Counted from the stretch's first letter, positions 17,732 through 26,720 are shown. The stretch: DNA of 64,000 nt from Shewanella mesophila (GCF_019457515.1 NZ_CP080421.1:434001-498000), one strand, 5' to 3'. Notes: generated by a model not told the origin, from the letters alone. Translations and numbers: made by a program.

Positions 17732-20700
17732 ATGAAATCGACAGAGCCGGACTTACAGCTTAAGTCACCGATCCAAAAAAACTATAACCGTGCCGTGTTT
17801 TACACCTATATCGGTGTAATTATTATGGCTCTGTTAACCGCTTGGATGTTTTTTGAACGGCAAAAGACTCAGATGATGTCTCAGCGTGAAGAGTTGGTTG
17901 AGCGTCATGTACTGCAAATCGACTTATTACTCGAGTCGAGTATTCGAGCGGTAAAAAGCTTACGCAATGTGGCGGTGGATCATTTAAAGCTGGGTGAACT
18001 TGTTCGTACCGAACGTCTACCTCAATATGAAAAGTTTAACGAAAGCGGCCAGTTTTTTACCCTAGAACCCAGTTATGCCACCAGTGGTAAGCCCTTTACC
18101 AATATGGGGCGAATTACGGGGGCGGGTTCTCTTAATGGCCGCAGTGACAAGTTCTACCAAGAACTTGAGATGTTATTTGAGTTATCGCTGTCATTTCCTG
18201 TCGCCACCGAAGCAGCCCCTAAAGCATCATCTATCTATTACATCTCTAAACATCGAATGATGTCCTATTACCCGTGGCCATCGGATGAACAGCGTTTTAG
18301 AGAAGAGTTACTCAATAAAAACCAGTTTCAACTCGCGACGCCAGCGATGAACCCCCAGCGCAGTGTTTTTTGGAGTCCAGCTTATGTTGAGCCTACAGCT
18401 AAGGGATTGCTCACTACCCTTGGTGTGCCGATCTATCTTGACGATGAGTTTATTGGCTCTATTAACTTAGATATGACCCTGTCATCGCTTGCAAAGCAGA
18501 TCCGCCTCTATTTCAAGATGCCTGGTACGGTGATCTTGCTCGATCAGCAAAACAACATTTTGTCTGACAGTGATATTGATACCGCCGATATTAGTCGGGT
18601 TTACCATATCAGCCAGAAGATCCCGTCAGCGCTGCATTCTGTGCCCGAATCAGAACTTTTTGATGCCCACGAAGGGATCATGCGTAACGGCTACTATATT
18701 CACTCAGTTGCACTGCAAAATGCCCCTTGGCGTTTGCTCTATCTGCAAGATGAGAATGAGCTATTTAAGGACTCATGGGAAAAATTAGAGTTAACCTTCT
18801 TGCTGGTGGTGATAGCGCTATCTGTGCTGGTGACGATTGTGCATTGGCAGACGCGGAGATCGTTTGTGAACCCAGCTTCACGTCTACTTTCCCATCTTGA
18901 GGGGTGCTCACAGGAACCTCGCAAGCCCCCAGAGACCATTACTAAAGGATGGGAGCCTTGGTTCCAGTTGGTTAGCCGTATTTTTGAGGAGAACCAGCAA
19001 TATACTCGTCACCTTGCGGAGCAAAACCGACGCCTCGATAAGCTAGTGGCGCGTCGCACCGAGCGACTAAAAGAGACGACAGAGCGACGGGAGCGAGAAT
19101 ATGCTCTGCTACGTTCACTGCTCGATTCCATTCCTGAGGCGATTGTTTTTAAAGATAAAGAGGGTAAATACTTAGGTTGTAATAAGTCGGCCGAGCGTAT
19201 GCTGGGTTTCACCGAGAGTGAGATGATCGGCCAAGACTCTTTGGCGATGACGACCAATGAGCAATCTATCCGCATTCGCGCCGAAGATGAACGTGTGCTT
19301 AGCGAGCGAACGCCTCTGCGGTACCAGGAGAAGGTCGAACTTGCCGGAAAACCTGTGCTGCTCGATACCCTCAAGATTCCGTTCTATAATCGCCGTGGCG
19401 AACTATTAGGTTTGATTGCCGTATGGCGTGATGTGACCCGTGAATATGAATCTGCCGAGCAGCTACGTCTTTCTGAAGAGCGTTATCATCTCGCCATGGA
19501 TGCGGTAGAAGATGGTCTGTGGGATTGGTATTTGGATTCAGAGCAGATCATCTGTAACCCAGCCTACTACTCTATGCTGGGCTATAAGACCAATGAGTTT
19601 CCAGCGTTAGTCTCGACTATCGATGAGCTTATTCATCCCGATGACCGTATTCGTGTGGAAGAGTATCGTGACCAATATCTAGCGGATCCAGCCGATACTT
19701 ACGATATCGAATTTAGGATGCGTGGCAAGAGTGGTCTTTACCACTGGGTGCTTAGTCGTGGACGTGTGGTGGAGTTCACCAGCGATAATCAGCCTAAACG
19801 AATGGTGGGTACTCACAAGGATATTACCCGCCATAAGAGTAACGAAGTGGCACTGTTAGAAGCCAAGCAAGATGCGGAATCGGCTAACCTGTATAAGAGT
19901 GAGTTTTTGGCGAATATGAGCCACGAGATCCGCACGCCAATGAACGCCATTATTGGTATGTTGCAGCTGGCTAGCCGGACATCGCTTACTGCGCAGCAGG
20001 CCGACTATCTGGATAAAGCGGGATTCTCGGCGCAATCATTACTGCGAATTATCAATGATATTCTCGACTTCTCTAAGATCGAGGCGGGTAAACTCGAACT
20101 CGAACGCGTTGCCTTCCCACTCGACAAGGTGCTGGATCATGCGCTCGATCTCAACGCCCTGAAAGCTCAGGAGAAAGGGGTCGAGCTGCTACTCTATGCG
20201 CCTGTCACAGCAGGTTTGATCCTCGAAGGCGATCCGCTACGGCTAGGACAAGTGTTGATCAATATGCTCAGTAATGCGGTTAAGTTTACCCAAAATGGTG
20301 AGATTGAGCTGGGCTGCGAAGATGTGGGTGAGCGAGATCATCGAATTACCCTTAAGTTCTGGGTTCGTGATACTGGCATCGGTATTAGCAAAGAGCAGCA
20401 AGAGAGCCTGTTTGATGCCTTCGCTCAGGCCGATGGTTCCACTACTCGTAAGTATGGGGGGACTGGGCTGGGCTTGTCTATCAGTAAACATCTAGTCTCT
20501 ATGATGGGCGGCACCATGCAGGTGCAGAGTGAGCTGGGTGTCGGCAGTACCTTTAGTTTTACCATTAGTTTGGAGATTGCTGAAGAAGCCGAAGTGAAGA
20601 AGCTGGTGATCCCTGAAGTGCTAGGGGATCTAAAAACCTTAGTCGTGGATGATAATCCTACTGCATTACAGATCTATTCCAGTGCGATGCGAGATTTTCA

Positions 20701-21439
20701 CTTCGATGTTGAGACTGCCGCCACTGGCGCCGAGGCCTTATATAAACTTGGTCGCAGCTCCGTCGATCTGCTCCTGTTAGACTGGATGATGCCAGAGATG
20801 GATGGCATTGAGGTGATTAAAGAGTTGGATATGATGGTGGCCGATGGTCGCTTAGATAAACGACCCGTGATCATCATGATGACCGCCTATGCATCTGAGC
20901 CGCTTAAAGAGGACTTAGACAATCTCGATATCTATGCCATGTTGCAAAAACCCTTTAAAGCCTCGGCGTTGTTCGATGAGATAATTTCCGCCTTTGTGGA
21001 TAAACCTAAGCTTAATCCTGCCCTTGAACTGGCTAAGGAGCCAGCCAAAGAGCGTGACAGCCAAGTATCTGGCTTAATCCTATTGGTTGAAGATAACTTT
21101 ATTAACCAACAAGTTGCGACAGAACTGCTGAAAAGTGCAGGTTATGAGGTCGACGTGGCTGAAAATGGCCAAGTGGCGTTAGCCATGGTGGATAAGCGAG
21201 ATTACGACGCGGTATTGATGGATATTCAGATGCCAGTAATGGATGGTTTAACCGCAACCAAAGAGCTACGTAAGCGTTATTCTCAGCAGCAACTGCCGGT
21301 GATCGCCATGACGGCTCATGCGATGTCGGGAGACAGAGAGAAGAGTTTAGCCGCCGGCATGAATGCTCATATTACTAAGCCTATCGTACTCAATGAGTTG
21401 TTCGATACCCTTAGCCATTGGATTAACCAAAGCCACTAA
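17732..21439 (+). CDS. Hybrid sensor histidine kinase (PAS-PAS-HisKA-HATPase-REC-REC)
   Basis: 1235 residues. A membrane helix near residues 20-40, a ~310-residue periplasmic sensor region (Cache-like by length), and a second helix near residues 350-370 frame the input. Two PAS domains follow (about 460-575 and 580-710), then HisKA with phospho-accepting H731 in NMSHEIRTPMN, the ATPase domain with DTGIGI and GTGLGLSI, and two receivers with acceptor Asp about 1017 (LLLLDWMMPEMDG) and 1164 (VLMDIQMPVMDG). No HPt domain is present, so a separate phosphotransfer protein is needed for a full relay. AAAGG precedes the ATG. No response regulator with a DNA-binding output is adjacent, and the signal is unknown. 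Confidence 0.93.
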   Translation: MKSTEPDLQLKSPIQKNYNRAVFYTYIGVIIMALLTAWMFFERQKTQMMSQREELVERHVLQIDLLLESSIRAVKSLRNVAVDHLKLGELVRTERLPQYEKFNESGQFFTLEPSYATSGKPFTNMGRITGAGSLNGRSDKFYQELEMLFELSLSFPVATEAAPKASSIYYISKHRMMSYYPWPSDEQRFREELLNKNQFQLATPAMNPQRSVFWSPAYVEPTAKGLLTTLGVPIYLDDEFIGSINLDMTLSSLAKQIRLYFKMPGTVILLDQQNNILSDSDIDTADISRVYHISQKIPSALHSVPESELFDAHEGIMRNGYYIHSVALQNAPWRLLYLQDENELFKDSWEKLELTFLLVVIALSVLVTIVHWQTRRSFVNPASRLLSHLEGCSQEPRKPPETITKGWEPWFQLVSRIFEENQQYTRHLAEQNRRLDKLVARRTERLKETTERREREYALLRSLLDSIPEAIVFKDKEGKYLGCNKSAERMLGFTESEMIGQDSLAMTTNEQSIRIRAEDERVLSERTPLRYQEKVELAGKPVLLDTLKIPFYNRRGELLGLIAVWRDVTREYESAEQLRLSEERYHLAMDAVEDGLWDWYLDSEQIICNPAYYSMLGYKTNEFPALVSTIDELIHPDDRIRVEEYRDQYLADPADTYDIEFRMRGKSGLYHWVLSRGRVVEFTSDNQPKRMVGTHKDITRHKSNEVALLEAKQDAESANLYKSEFLANMSHEIRTPMNAIIGMLQLASRTSLTAQQADYLDKAGFSAQSLLRIINDILDFSKIEAGKLELERVAFPLDKVLDHALDLNALKAQEKGVELLLYAPVTAGLILEGDPLRLGQVLINMLSNAVKFTQNGEIELGCEDVGERDHRITLKFWVRDTGIGISKEQQESLFDAFAQADGSTTRKYGGTGLGLSISKHLVSMMGGTMQVQSELGVGSTFSFTISLEIAEEAEVKKLVIPEVLGDLKTLVVDDNPTALQIYSSAMRDFHFDVETAATGAEALYKLGRSSVDLLLLDWMMPEMDGIEVIKELDMMVADGRLDKRPVIIMMTAYASEPLKEDLDNLDIYAMLQKPFKASALFDEIISAFVDKPKLNPALELAKEPAKERDSQVSGLILLVEDNFINQQVATELLKSAGYEVDVAENGQVALAMVDKRDYDAVLMDIQMPVMDGLTATKELRKRYSQQQLPVIAMTAHAMSGDREKSLAAGMNAHITKPIVLNELFDTLSHWINQSH

Positions 21440-21452
21440 TCTTGCTATGCGT

Positions 21453-21486
21453 CATCAAAAAGGGAGCATTCGCTCCCTTTTTGATG
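21453..21486. terminator. Strong terminator after the hybrid kinase
   Basis: A perfect 15-bp stem (21453-21467 with 21472-21486) around ATTC, containing A5/T5 runs, 14 bases after the kinase stop. Confidence 0.92.
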
Positions 21487-21558
21487 TGTCATTAGTGTTG
21501 AATTATTTGCACTTGAGACGGCGGAAATACCTGTTAAGCTAGGTTTTCGACTGGATCA

Positions 21559-21591
21559 TAAAAATAACCTTGAAAGATCAACAGGCCCTAG
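21559..21591. repeat. Solo terminal repeat related to the MITE at 9889-10157
   Basis: TAAAAATAACCTTGAAAGATC followed by AACAGGCCCTAG matches the right end of the 9.9-kb MITE, and its last 19 bases are the exact reverse complement of that element's left end. No second end was found nearby, so it is a remnant or deletion product. It stops just before the Shine-Dalgarno of the metalloprotease gene. Confidence 0.75.
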
Positions 21592-21603
21592 ATAGGAGTA
21601 CCC

Positions 21604-24006
21604 ATGAAACCCTCTACACTCACATTGGCCATCGCATTAGCGATCCTCCCTGTCGCCAATGTTATTGCAGCCCCCGATGATAGTGCGACACTGATCAAAA
21701 CGAGCCAAGTCTCTCAAGGGTTTATCAATCTCTTTTATGAAAAACAGTCGGGTGAACTGTATCTCGAAGCAAACCGTTTAAATCAACCATTCTTGTTATT
21801 AACCAGTTTACCTCATGGTGTGGGCTCCAACGATGTTGGCCTAGACCGTGGCCAGCTGGGAGTCACGCGTATGGTGCAATTTGAGCGTCATGGCCCCTAC
21901 CTTATTTTAAAGCAGCTCAATACTCAGTACCGTGCCAGCACAGATAACCTAGCCGAGCAGCGCGCCGTCAAAGAAGCCTTTGCCGAATCAGTGCTCTGGC
22001 GTGGCAAGATCTTAGCGGGTAAGCGCGCAATTGTGTCGATTAACGATCTCGTGGTTAACGATCTGCATGGGATCACTGATGTGCTTGAAAACACTAAACA
22101 GGGCAGTTATCGCCTCGATAAAGATCGATCGCTTATTCTGCCTAAGGGGGTTAAATCCTTCGAGCGCAATAGTGACGTAGATGTGCTGTTGACCTTTAAG
22201 GGGGCTAAGGCGGGGGCTCAGGTTGCTCAGGTAACACCAGATGGAAAACATCTGTCGATTCGGATGCGTTATTCGTTTGTACAGCTGCCCGATGATAACT
22301 ATCAGCCAAGGGCCTATCACCCCATGAGTGGTTATCTCTCTGACGATTATCTCGATTATGGTACAGCGATTAATCAAGATATTGTCAAACGCCATCTACT
22401 GCGGCATCGATTAGAAAAAGTCACCCCAGGAGATGCCCCCTCTGAAGTGGTGAAGCCGATTGTGTACTATCTGGATCCTGGCGTACCAGAGCCTATTCGC
22501 AGCGCGTTACTTGAAGGTGCGCGTTGGTGGGAGGAGGCATTCACTAACGCAGGTTTCATCAATGGTTTTAAGGTTGAATTACTGCCAGAGGATGCCGACC
22601 CACAAGATATCCGCTACAACATGATCCAGTGGGTGCATCGTGCCACTCGGGGTTGGTCATACGGCAGCGCCATCGCCGATCCGCGCACTGGTGAGATCAT
22701 TAAAGGCCATGTCACCTTGGGCAGCCAGCGGGTAAGGCAAGATCACCTCATAGCTCGTGGTCTAACGGCAGGATGGCAAGATAGAGAGGCGGCCGAACAG
22801 GCGGCTACCTCATTATCGCTCGCGCGTATTCGTCAGCTCGCTGCCCATGAGGTTGGCCATACTCTTGGGTTAGATCATAACTTTGCCGCTTCCAGTAACG
22901 GTAATGCGTCAGTGATGGACTACCCCCATCCCAAGGCGACGCTGAATGGCGATGACATAGATATTTCTGCTCCCTACGATGAAGGCATTGGCCGCTGGGA
23001 CAAGTTTACTGTTGCCTATGGTTATGGTCAGTACAGCCCTGAACATCAAACCGATCAGCTTGCTAAGCTCATGAGCGAGGTGGAGTCAGAAGGGCTGCGT
23101 TATATTGGCGAGGCCGACTCGCGATCGAAAGGAGCGAGCCATGCTTATGCAAGCCTTTGGGATAATGGCCAAGACCCTGTGGCTGAACTTGATCGTCTTG
23201 CCGCCGTGCGCGAAAAAGCCATCGAACAGTTCTCCTCATCGGCGCTGCTCGTTGATCAGCCCTATGGTGAGTTACGTGATGCTTTCGTGCCAATCTATCT
23301 GTTAACCCGTTATCAGATCAGCGCCGCAGCCAAGTTTATTGGCGGTAGCGATTATCACTACAGCACCAGTGATGCGGGCAGAGAGTGGCACTATATGGCG
23401 CCAGAGTTACAGAAAGGTGCCCTCGATAGCCTGCTACGCACTCTAAAGCCTAGTGCACTACAAATCCCGTCTAACCTGGTCGATATCTTGGTTCCTAAAT
23501 CGGGCAACTATGGCGCGACACGGGAGAGTTTTGTCGGAGCTACAGGGGTGATTGTTGACCCTATCGGTATGGCTGAAGTACTCAGTCGTCATACTTGTCA
23601 GCAACTACTGACGCCAGCGCGATTAAATCGAGTCGAGCAAGGGTATTTGGCCGATAAAGAGCAGTTGTCGGTCTTGAGTCTAGTGGATCGATTATTAGGG
23701 GCAACTCTCTATGGCGATATTCCCACTGGACCCGAACTTGGTCTCTGGATGAGAGTCAATGCCGTGGTGTTAGATGAACTGCTCAGCAGCTACCACAGCG
23801 ATAATAGTTCCCCCGAAGTCAAAGCCCTGTTAGCCGACCGCCTTAACTACACGCTCAAGCAACTGAGCCGAAAGGTTAAACGCAGCAGCGCCTATGAGGC
23901 GGCGCATTTTGAGTGGTTACGCCAAGGGATTGAACAGGCCTTGGTCGATGCGAAGGTGAAACTTATCCCTCAGCCGCTACCTATGCCGCCAGGCTCACCT
24001 ATTTAA
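21604..24006 (+). CDS. Exported zinc-dependent metalloprotease (DUF5117/DUF4953 type)
   Basis: 800 residues with a signal peptide (MKPSTLTLAIALAILPVANVIAA). The zinc motif HEVGHTLGLDHN (about residue 418) has the two His, catalytic Glu and third His of metzincin-like proteases, followed by SVMDYPHP, which may supply the Met-turn. The upstream half (GFINLFYEKQSGELYLEANRLNQPFLLLTSLPHGVGSNDVGLDRGQ) matches the DUF5117 region of this family. It should act in the periplasm or outside the cell; substrates are unknown. AGGAG lies right before the ATG, directly after the MITE-like repeat. A terminator follows. It is not in an operon with neighbours. Confidence 0.87.
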   Translation: MKPSTLTLAIALAILPVANVIAAPDDSATLIKTSQVSQGFINLFYEKQSGELYLEANRLNQPFLLLTSLPHGVGSNDVGLDRGQLGVTRMVQFERHGPYLILKQLNTQYRASTDNLAEQRAVKEAFAESVLWRGKILAGKRAIVSINDLVVNDLHGITDVLENTKQGSYRLDKDRSLILPKGVKSFERNSDVDVLLTFKGAKAGAQVAQVTPDGKHLSIRMRYSFVQLPDDNYQPRAYHPMSGYLSDDYLDYGTAINQDIVKRHLLRHRLEKVTPGDAPSEVVKPIVYYLDPGVPEPIRSALLEGARWWEEAFTNAGFINGFKVELLPEDADPQDIRYNMIQWVHRATRGWSYGSAIADPRTGEIIKGHVTLGSQRVRQDHLIARGLTAGWQDREAAEQAATSLSLARIRQLAAHEVGHTLGLDHNFAASSNGNASVMDYPHPKATLNGDDIDISAPYDEGIGRWDKFTVAYGYGQYSPEHQTDQLAKLMSEVESEGLRYIGEADSRSKGASHAYASLWDNGQDPVAELDRLAAVREKAIEQFSSSALLVDQPYGELRDAFVPIYLLTRYQISAAAKFIGGSDYHYSTSDAGREWHYMAPELQKGALDSLLRTLKPSALQIPSNLVDILVPKSGNYGATRESFVGATGVIVDPIGMAEVLSRHTCQQLLTPARLNRVEQGYLADKEQLSVLSLVDRLLGATLYGDIPTGPELGLWMRVNAVVLDELLSSYHSDNSSPEVKALLADRLNYTLKQLSRKVKRSSAYEAAHFEWLRQGIEQALVDAKVKLIPQPLPMPPGSPI

Positions 24007-24017
24007 CCGATAATGAT

Positions 24018-24041
24018 AAGCCCCTTTAAGGGGCTTTTTTT
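24018..24041. terminator. Terminator after the metalloprotease gene
   Basis: AAGCCCC/GGGGCTT stem with a TTTAA loop and a T-run to 24041, between two convergent genes. Confidence 0.88.
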
Positions 24042-24053
24042 AATGTATTTTCG

Positions 24054-24599
24054 TTAGAGGAAGCGCACCGAATTAAGAAAGTTTTTAGCGGTCTTCTCTT
24101 CACGCTCAGAATGGTAGCCTGCCATTAGCACCAACAGATGTTCATCGACGATATAGATATGTTGAATCAGATTTATCTGTTTTGGCTCTAGCTTCATGAC
24201 CAACTGATATCCTCGCATGCCATCTGTGTTGATGTATCCACGGTCGATAATGCTATCTTCGGTCATTCCTTTTAGCCCCCCAAATGATTCGCCTACAGGA
24301 CTATATTTTTCAATCTCATAGGGAAGAAACTCCAGATCCTCGGCGTCGAAGCGGTCCATAGTCGAGTGGTATGACATGACGAACATGGTCAGAGACTCAT
24401 CTTGGTGTTTTTGGCTATCGAGTAACTCGAAGTCAACCTGATTATTCTGGGTTCGTGATATCCTAGGATCGGGTAAAATATCTAGAGTGACAGGGACTGA
24501 AGCGAGCCGATACTCCTCTAATGGGAAAGCGGCGAACCAGTGTTGATAACCGAAATAGCAGGCGACAAATATCGCGCCGAGTTTGAGCAGGTTAGACAT
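24054..24599 (-). CDS. Conserved hypothetical membrane-anchored protein
   Basis: 181 residues from ATG 24599, chosen because AAGGA sits 7 nt upstream; an in-frame ATG at 24647 adds 16 polar residues before the membrane helix and is less likely. One N-terminal hydrophobic helix (MSNLLKLGAIFVACYFGYQHWF) anchors a mixed alpha/beta extracytoplasmic domain ending HLLVLMAGYHSEREEKTAKNFLNSVRFL. The tail has the look of small proteins that resemble the PsbP/DUF1795 fold, but I cannot assign a family. It follows two other small envelope-protein genes on the same strand. Confidence 0.6.
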   Translation of the reverse strand: MSNLLKLGAIFVACYFGYQHWFAAFPLEEYRLASVPVTLDILPDPRISRTQNNQVDFELLDSQKHQDESLTMFVMSYHSTMDRFDAEDLEFLPYEIEKYSPVGESFGGLKGMTEDSIIDRGYINTDGMRGYQLVMKLEPKQINLIQHIYIVDEHLLVLMAGYHSEREEKTAKNFLNSVRFL

Positions 24600-24817
24600 A
24601 TCAATTTCCTTATCCATTCCCTCTTGATTAACAGAGAGGGGACTCATCCTTTAGGGGCCACGACCAGAATAGACTGTGAGGTGGTTAATGGCATGTTACG
24701 CATAACGTTCGTATTTTTCAATGTCATATCGAAGCGAAAGATATTGATTGAAAATGCCATAAATATAATGACCTAGTGTTATGTTTGAGAAACATAGATA
24801 TTGGCTTAATACGTATG

Positions 24818-25171
24818 TTAGCTTGCCTGTTGTTTGTCCAGCTGCTTTCCTAGGCGATAGGCATCGATGACTCCCACAACCCATGCGGCGATAAACGCAA
24901 AGGTGGCCACATTAATCCACAGACCATTATCGCCTGGCGGAGCTTGAGTGATATGTTGATAGATGATATTGAAATCTAGCGGTATTTCGCCAGACAGGAT
25001 GCGATCTGAGATCGCTTGCGCCCGTTCAACTGCCTGATATAACAGATATACCAAACCCGACAGGCTGATACATGAGATAAGGGTGCCCATGTTATAACGC
25101 TTAAGATAGAAGTGGCCGCTACCCGGGCAGATAAAGGCTGACATCAGGGCGGCAATAACGGCGTTATTCAT
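24818..25171 (-). CDS. Small TM2-like membrane protein, unknown
   Basis: 117 residues: N-terminal helix containing CPGSGHFYLKRYNMG, a pattern resembling the PGxGxxY turn of TM2/DUF5683-like proteins, a second helix (GTLISCISLSGLVYLLYQAV), a polar stretch of about 40 residues and a third helix (INVATFAFIAAWVVGVIDAYRLG) with a basic tail. It probably spans the inner membrane. AGAGA lies before the ATG. It is 44 bases downstream of the disrupted lipoprotein-like gene and probably shared its transcript. The function is unknown. Confidence 0.65.
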   Translation of the reverse strand: MNNAVIAALMSAFICPGSGHFYLKRYNMGTLISCISLSGLVYLLYQAVERAQAISDRILSGEIPLDFNIIYQHITQAPPGDNGLWINVATFAFIAAWVVGVIDAYRLGKQLDKQQAS

Positions 25172-25548
25172 GTTGTTCTCTTTTTTGGGGATTAACTAGC
25201 CAGAGCTCAGGATAACTATTCTAAGTCGATACGTCTAAGGCTGATTTTTAAGTGTTTGGCTTTGTTTACTAGCGTAGGATCGGCATTGTCACCCTGCGCC
25301 GCCAGTTGGCTTTCTACACCCGTTAGCTCTTGTACTATCCAGCCGCGGATCATCACATAATAGCGCGAATCTGTGCCATAGCGAACAAGGGCTTCAACCG
25401 ATGTCAAAGAGGGCGAGTCTATTGCGTTCGCAATCGATTGCACCATGATCCCAAGCTGTTGTTGTGTCTGCAGTTGGGCTTGTTGCTGAGTCTGTTGCTG
25501 CAAGCTATCTTCACACCCCCATGCCACGTCAATGCTTAAGGTTAATAT

Positions 25549-25645
25549 CGCCCCATTCAGGGGCTTTTAACAAGTTGGCTAAAATAACGAACGTAGTGAG
25601 GAAAGCCAACTGTTAAAAGTCCCACACTGCAATGGCTTGTTATGT
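25549..25645 (-). repeat. attC recombination site of an integron cassette
   Basis: Read on the minus strand: ACATAAC (R'', 25645-25639), a spacer with CATTGCAG, then CTTTTAACAGTTGGC, a ~25-nt loop, then GCCAACTTGTTAAAAG, CCCCTGAATGGGGCG. The inner arms pair except for one extra A, and the outer arms pair except for a few unpaired bases including a G inside CATTGCAG, the extrahelical-base pattern typical of attC. The R'' core is the exact reverse complement of GTTATGT at the cassette's other end (26024-26018). The layout also resembles Vibrio cholerae repeats (TAACAA...GGGACT...TGGC...AGCCCCT...GGGCG) as I remember them. Confidence 0.75.
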
Positions 25646-26002
25646 TTTACATTCAATTATTTCTTTTGCATCGGCAATTTCATGTAATGTTTGCTTAAAG
25701 AACTCAAGAGATGGCTTAAGCAATTCACAATGTTCTAAGTTAGCGACATCTAACGGGTATTCTTTATTTTCAACTAAACTACCACATTCGAAGGCATCAG
25801 CTCCCTGACCATCAGCGACACAACTTGCAACGGCTTTCCAGTGCGTTGCGCTCTTGATTGTGCTTTTGCATTCTTTGTAAGGCTTATTTACTAATTTGAA
25901 TATTTCTTCACGTAGTTCGACATATTCTTTAGTTCGCTCACAAGAGTCATTGGCAAAAGCAGAAAAAGATAAACTTATTAAAATGAGCATTCGAATTATC
26001 AC
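25640..26002 (-). CDS. Cassette-encoded secreted cysteine-rich protein, unknown
   Basis: 120 residues from GTG 26002, which has GGAGG five bases upstream; the frame is open further to ATG 26047, but those codons belong to the interrupted host gene. A signal peptide (MIIRMLILISLSFSAFA) precedes a mature part with six cysteines (NDSCE, KECKS, ASCVAD, FECGS, EHCELL, IECKT), suggesting up to three disulfides in the periplasm. The stop codon overlaps the attC core, as is usual for cassettes. No family recognised. Host-gene promoter read-through is the obvious source of expression, since no promoter fits in the short leader. Confidence 0.7.
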   Translation of the reverse strand: MIIRMLILISLSFSAFANDSCERTKEYVELREEIFKLVNKPYKECKSTIKSATHWKAVASCVADGQGADAFECGSLVENKEYPLDVANLEHCELLKPSLEFFKQTLHEIADAKEIIECKT

Positions 26003-26179
26003 CAAAACCTCCGTAAAACATAACAGTAGTAATACAGACTTCATCATGATTCCTTATTGACGCGGATATGCCGAATCTACCCTAAAGTAAAAGCTGAAGA
26101 TAGTGCTGTATTGTCGAGCGAAGATAGGCCACTTGATACTAATAGGTATTAGGTGCTATCAGTGGCCTAGATTTGACAG

Positions 26180-26590
26180 TTAGTTGTTATTGGCTCCTTG
26201 ATCTATCCAATTTTTAATCACCTCAATTTGCTCCGTTGTTAATGCTCTACCTTCTCCTTGGGCAAACTTGTTGTCATGGTGGGGGGGCATCTGGATTTTA
26301 GTATCGACAAGGTGGTTAATGACTAAATAGAGCGAACTGGATACGGCACTTCCAGGCACGACAACAGGACCAAGCTTTGTGCCTTGCATGACGGATTCAT
26401 AGTTGTCTAGCGCCAGCTTAGTTTGGGTTACGCCTTCACCAGAGCCTGAGTGGCAGCTAATACAAGCGTTGTTCAAAATAGGTTGAACCTGAGATGAAAA
26501 ACTGACAGGACGTTCACAGCCTAATAATACGAACACAGACACGACAGCGATGAGTGCTAGGCGAAATTTGAGGGGGCGATCATTAAACAT
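26180..26590 (-). CDS. Monohaem c-type cytochrome lipoprotein
   Basis: 136 residues from ATG 26590, which has GGAGG about 5 nt upstream (an in-frame TTG four codons earlier is rejected). The leader FRLALIAVVSVFVLLGC ends in a lipobox, and one haem motif CISCH lies in QPILNNACISCHSGSG. The C-terminal TTEQIEVIKNWIDQGA helix and the MPPHHDN segment match the small domain found in planctomycete-type cytochromes; one of its Met or His residues is presumably the second haem ligand. It is likely an envelope electron carrier. No redox partner gene is adjacent. Confidence 0.8.
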   Translation of the reverse strand: MFNDRPLKFRLALIAVVSVFVLLGCERPVSFSSQVQPILNNACISCHSGSGEGVTQTKLALDNYESVMQGTKLGPVVVPGSAVSSSLYLVINHLVDTKIQMPPHHDNKFAQGEGRALTTEQIEVIKNWIDQGANNN

Positions 26591-26720
26591 AACATCCTCC
26601 AATGGCCTTGGTAACTATACGTTTTAAGTATAGTCCTATGAAGCTGGAGTGGGGTTAATGCATGAATGATACTTGTGAGCTGTGTATCGTCATCGTAAAT
26701 TTTGCTTGCCGTTATAGGAA

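Larger units (their letters stand above)
25549..26023 (-). mobile_element. Single integron gene cassette (~475 bp) outside an integron
   Basis: The 5' boundary is G^TTATGT at 26024/26023; the 3' boundary is the attC end GGGGCG at 25549. Between them lie one ribosome-binding site, one ORF on the same strand and the attC, the standard cassette order. The flanking host sequence reads CTACTG / ATATTAACC, so the target would be G^AT, compatible with the relaxed GWT consensus reported for secondary integration sites. No integrase, attI or second attC was seen in the window, so it is an isolated capture event. Confidence 0.7.
25216..26047 (-). pseudogene. Lipoprotein-like gene split by an integron cassette
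   Basis: Two fragments of one gene flank the cassette. The 5' piece (26047-26024) has AAGGA, then ATG and a signal-peptide start MMKSVLLL. The 3' piece (25548-25216) continues ILTLSIDVAWGC-EDSLQQQTQQQ and on to LKISLRRIDLE. Joining base 26024 to 25548 keeps the frame and gives about 118 residues: a hydrophobic leader ending in a Cys as a weak lipobox, a Gln-rich stretch, then a helical domain. Without excision, only a GTG at 25527 could start the remainder, giving 103 residues with no signal peptide, so the product would not be exported. The original function is not recognised. Confidence 0.7.
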
